From contig DCWQ01000059.1 in the NCBI GenBank assembly GCA_002328185.1, forward strand, positions 760 through 34,689: a stretch of 33,930 nucleotides of DNA, given 5' to 3'. The notes below the pieces were generated by a model that saw only the letters and a program-made list of their open reading frames with translations, was not told where the DNA came from and made no database searches. This document shows positions 31,503 through 33,930 of this stretch, piece by piece; position 1 is the stretch's first letter, and each line of letters begins with the position of its first letter. Source of the DNA: Dehalococcoidia bacterium UBA2158. GTDB taxonomy: Bacteria > Chloroflexota > Dehalococcoidia > Lucifugimonadales > UBA3495. Position numbers and translations under genes: made by a program.

Positions 31503-33329
31503 CTAGCGGCGGCCCCGCTCCTGACGGTGGACTTCCAGCATGTCGCCTTCCTGGTAATCGTTGAACCCTTGGATGACGATTCCGCATTCGGTGCCGGCGT
31601 TCATCTCGTTCACCTCTTCGCGGAAGTGGCGTAGGCTGGTTACGGTGCCGTCTTCCACGGAGGCGCCGTTACGTATCACACGCACGTCGCTGTTCCTGAC
31701 CATTCTGCCCTCAGTGACGCGGCAGCCGGCGATCTGGGTGCCACGGCGGCCTTCAAATATTTCACGCACTTCGGCCCGGCCCACAATCACTTCAGTGTAG
31801 ACGGGGTCCAACATGCCGTGGAGGGCTAGGGTCACATCATCAATCAATTGGTAGATGATGTTGTAGTGGCGAATCTCAACGCCCATCCGGTTGGCCAGTC
31901 GTTCCGCGCTGGGCTCGGCCCCGATGGAGAAGCTGATGACGATGGCCTCAGACGCGCTGGCCAATAGAATGTCTGACTCCGTCACCGCGCCGCTGCCGGC
32001 GTGCAGTACCCGCACTGTGGCGTCTTCGTCCACCAAGCGCTCCAGGGCCCCTCGAACGGCTTCAACGCTGCCCTGGACATCGGCCTTGACCACCAGGTTC
32101 AACTCTTTTATTTCGTCTACCTGGTTGACTACTTCTTCCAAGGTGAGCGCACGGCCCTGCCCTGACTGGGGTCCTTGAGACTTGCTGGCCTGTTCGGCCG
32201 CCACGCGGCCCTCTTGTTCGCTGGTGGCGACGCTCAAATTGTCGCCGGCCTCAGGGACGGACCCAAATCCCAGGATCTCTGCAGGGTAGCCGGGCATAAC
32301 AGACTGCACGGGTTTTCCCTGATCGTCGTTCATTGCCTTGACCCGGCCGTACGCGGCGCCGGCGACGATGAAATCGCCGATGTTCAAGGTGCCTTCCTGC
32401 ACCAAGATGGTGGTGCTGGGTCCTCGTTTGCGGTCCAGTTTAGCTTCAATGACAACGCCCTGGGCTGGCTTGTTGGGATTAGCTTTGAGTTCGCCGATCT
32501 CCGCCACCAGCAGCAGGTTTTCAAGTAGGCTGTCGATGCCGTCGCCGGTCTTTGCCGAGACATCGACAGAGATGATATCGCCGCCCCAGTCTTCCACCAG
32601 GAGTTCCTGTTCGCTAAGCTGGCGCTTCACCCGTTCTGGGTCGGCGCCTGGAAGGTCCATCTTGTTGATGGCGACTACTATGGGGACCTCGGCCGCCTTG
32701 GCGTGGTTAATGGCTTCTAGGGTTTGGGGCATGATTCCGTCGTCTGCCGCTACGACCAACACAGCTATGTCGGTTACCCGCGCTCCCCTCGCCCGGATGG
32801 CCGTGAACGCGGCGTGGCCAGGCGTGTCCAAGAAAGTTATGGGGTTGCCGTTGCTTTCAACCTGGTAGGCCCCGATATGCTGTGTGATGCCGCCGACCTC
32901 CCGGTCGGCCACTTTGGAGCTCTTGATGGAGTCGAGTAGAGACGTCTTTCCATGGTCCACGTGGCCAAGAACGGTGACCACCGGCGGGCGGACCACCATA
33001 TCTGGGTAGTCTTCCTTGGTTGCGACGCCTGACGAACCCTTGGCCGCGGTGGGGGCCTCAGCCATGCTGGTGCGGATTCCTAGAGCAGTGGTTACAAGTG
33101 TAGCGACCTGATAGTCGACCGCCTGGTTCATAGACGCCATGATCCCGTTGCGCATCAATTGCTTGATCACATCGATGGGATTCTGGTTCAAGACCTCGGC
33201 CAGATACTGAACGGTCATCGTCTCTGGCAGGACCAGGGCACGGGTCTGGGTCCGCCTCTCCGTGGTCTTGCCAGATTTTGGAGTTCGGTCTGCGTCGTCC
33301 ACTGTGGTGGGTCGTCTGTCAGTCGTCAT
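31503..33329 (-). CDS. infB: translation initiation factor IF-2
   Basis: IF-2 is the GTPase that brings initiator tRNA to the 30S subunit. The 608-residue protein is short for IF-2 because the long N-terminal extension is nearly absent: residues 1-110 hold one IF2-N-like helix block. G1 GHVDHGKT is at 122-129, followed by DTPGHAAF (G3) and NKMD (G4). Domains II and III follow (LNLVVKADVQGSVEAV near the centre), then the C-terminal fMet-tRNA domain. The start has only a weak GGA upstream. It lies 26 bases after the ylxR stop, in the usual operon. Confidence 0.98.
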   Translation of the reverse strand: MTTDRRPTTVDDADRTPKSGKTTERRTQTRALVLPETMTVQYLAEVLNQNPIDVIKQLMRNGIMASMNQAVDYQVATLVTTALGIRTSMAEAPTAAKGSSGVATKEDYPDMVVRPPVVTVLGHVDHGKTSLLDSIKSSKVADREVGGITQHIGAYQVESNGNPITFLDTPGHAAFTAIRARGARVTDIAVLVVAADDGIMPQTLEAINHAKAAEVPIVVAINKMDLPGADPERVKRQLSEQELLVEDWGGDIISVDVSAKTGDGIDSLLENLLLVAEIGELKANPNKPAQGVVIEAKLDRKRGPSTTILVQEGTLNIGDFIVAGAAYGRVKAMNDDQGKPVQSVMPGYPAEILGFGSVPEAGDNLSVATSEQEGRVAAEQASKSQGPQSGQGRALTLEEVVNQVDEIKELNLVVKADVQGSVEAVRGALERLVDEDATVRVLHAGSGAVTESDILLASASEAIVISFSIGAEPSAERLANRMGVEIRHYNIIYQLIDDVTLALHGMLDPVYTEVIVGRAEVREIFEGRRGTQIAGCRVTEGRMVRNSDVRVIRNGASVEDGTVTSLRHFREEVNEMNAGTECGIVIQGFNDYQEGDMLEVHRQERGRR

Positions 33330-33355
33330 TTACACGTCCATAAAGAATCTAAAGG

Positions 33356-33649
33356 TTATTGCGTCGCAGTTTGTGGGGCGATGTTCGCCTCGTAATAGGT
33401 CCGTACTGGCTCCAGGTCTTTGACGGAGAGGTCTTTCTTGAAGCTACGCTCCAAAGCCCTTTTGCCGATGGCCTTTTCCCAGCAATCAGGGATGCGGCAG
33501 AGGTAGGCCCCTCTCCCGGCTTCTTTTCCGGTGGTGTCAACGATGATTGGACCCTGGCTGGTCCGAACAAACCGAATAAGTTGGGCCTTTGGCGTCTTAG
33601 CACCACAGGCAACGCAACTGCGTTCGGGGACGTGACGATTCTTTGGCAA
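33356..33649 (-). CDS. rnpM: RNase P modulator RnpM (YlxR)
   Basis: A 97-residue YlxR protein. RHVPERSCVACGAK at the N-terminus and GRGAYLC near residue 46-52 are the family markers. In Bacillus, YlxR binds RNase P RNA and modulates it (established). The start is TTG at 33649 with GGAGG seven bases upstream; no ATG fits. It lies between nusA and infB in the classical order. The C-terminal 30 residues after RSFKKD are variable. Confidence 0.95.
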   Translation of the reverse strand: MPKNRHVPERSCVACGAKTPKAQLIRFVRTSQGPIIVDTTGKEAGRGAYLCRIPDCWEKAIGKRALERSFKKDLSVKDLEPVRTYYEANIAPQTATQ

Positions 33650-33711
33650 GACCGGCCCTCCAGAGACCTGCCCACCGGGATCCTTTGGTGGAAGGCGATT
33701 CAGGGAAGGAT

Positions 33712-33930
33712 CTAGCGGCCTCCGCCGGCAGCAGCTTCGCCACCGCGGGCTCCACCGCCACGCGCGCCTCCTCTGGCGCCACCGCCGCCCCTTCGGCGCC
33801 GGCCACCGCGGCCGCCACCTCGGAACTCTTCGACGATATCCTCGGCGAACCGGATCTTTCCGGCGTCGGGAATCAGTACCGGCAAATCATCTAATTCGGG
33901 CAATTCGCCTTCTTCTTCCTCTTCGTCGTC
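33712..33930 (-). CDS. nusA: probable NusA C-terminus (partial, cut by window edge)
   Basis: The visible 72 codons read an acidic stretch, then ELDDLPVLIPDAGKIRFAED, IVEEFRG, and an Arg/Gly-rich tail of about 35 residues (RGG-type repeats) before TAG. Position next to ylxR-infB argues for NusA, but the NusA S1 and KH domains lie outside the window. The RGG-rich tail is unusual for NusA and may bind RNA (inference). The stop is 62 bases before the ylxR start. Confidence 0.65.
   Translation of the reverse strand, partial: DDEEEEEGELPELDDLPVLIPDAGKIRFAEDIVEEFRGGGRGGRRRRGGGGARGGARGGGARGGEAAAGGGR

Overview
The window is bacterial chromosome of high GC, compact, with sigma70-type promoters and Shine-Dalgarno sites. 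The 16S rRNA fragment at the left edge, together with a flavin (luciferase-like) monooxygenase, a thiolase/DUF35 pair and a Dehalococcoides-like ferredoxin:thioredoxin reductase relic, suggests the phylum Chloroflexota, class Dehalococcoidia, possibly the SAR202 side. That placement comes from memory of family patterns, not from a search. Most of the window is core housekeeping, and I see no phage, transposase, CRISPR array or plasmid gene.

Layout. (1) 1-474: 5' part of a 16S rRNA gene on the minus strand, with a near-consensus promoter. (2) 696-4686: plus-strand run thiL, tsaE, tsaB, a saccharopine dehydrogenase-like gene and ndk, closed by two hairpin terminators shared with the convergent rsfS. 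(3) 5546-7057: a lipoprotein with a C-terminal DUF3105 domain. (4) 7132-13552: long leader, then overlapping gltB-gltD for glutamate synthase. (5) 13553-14061: spacer with decayed palindromic repeats. (6) 14062-17931, minus: flavin monooxygenase, then pyruvate kinase and a second lipoprotein related to the first. (7) 18064-24536: accessory stretch with a frameshifted GNAT gene, a VOC gene, a thiolase/DUF35 pair, a broken FTR gene, a RidA/M20 peptidase pair, a Nudix hydrolase and a tandem alpha/beta-barrel protein. (8) 24799-28305, plus: gyrB, rpsT and lexA, each with its own promoter. (9) 28402-29818: zinc-ribbon membrane protein, PHP phosphoesterase and a 47-residue zinc-ribbon gene absent from ordinary ORF calls. 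(10) 30034-33930, minus: the classical nusA(partial)-ylxR-infB-rbfA-truB translation operon.

How the genes work together. tsaE and tsaB are two parts of the t6A37 tRNA-modification machine. rsfS, rbfA, infB, truB, rpsT and the 16S gene concern ribosome assembly and translation. gltBD forms the ammonia-assimilation enzyme. gyrB and lexA handle DNA topology and the SOS response; lexA carries a Bacillus-type LexA box just at its transcription start.

The most notable points are the LexA box, the perfect palindrome over the gyrB -35 region, the two related lipoproteins, the degraded FTR and GNAT genes, a tandem duplication in the rbfA tail, and several leaderless or TTG-started genes. I did not find a convincing wholly new multi-gene system.
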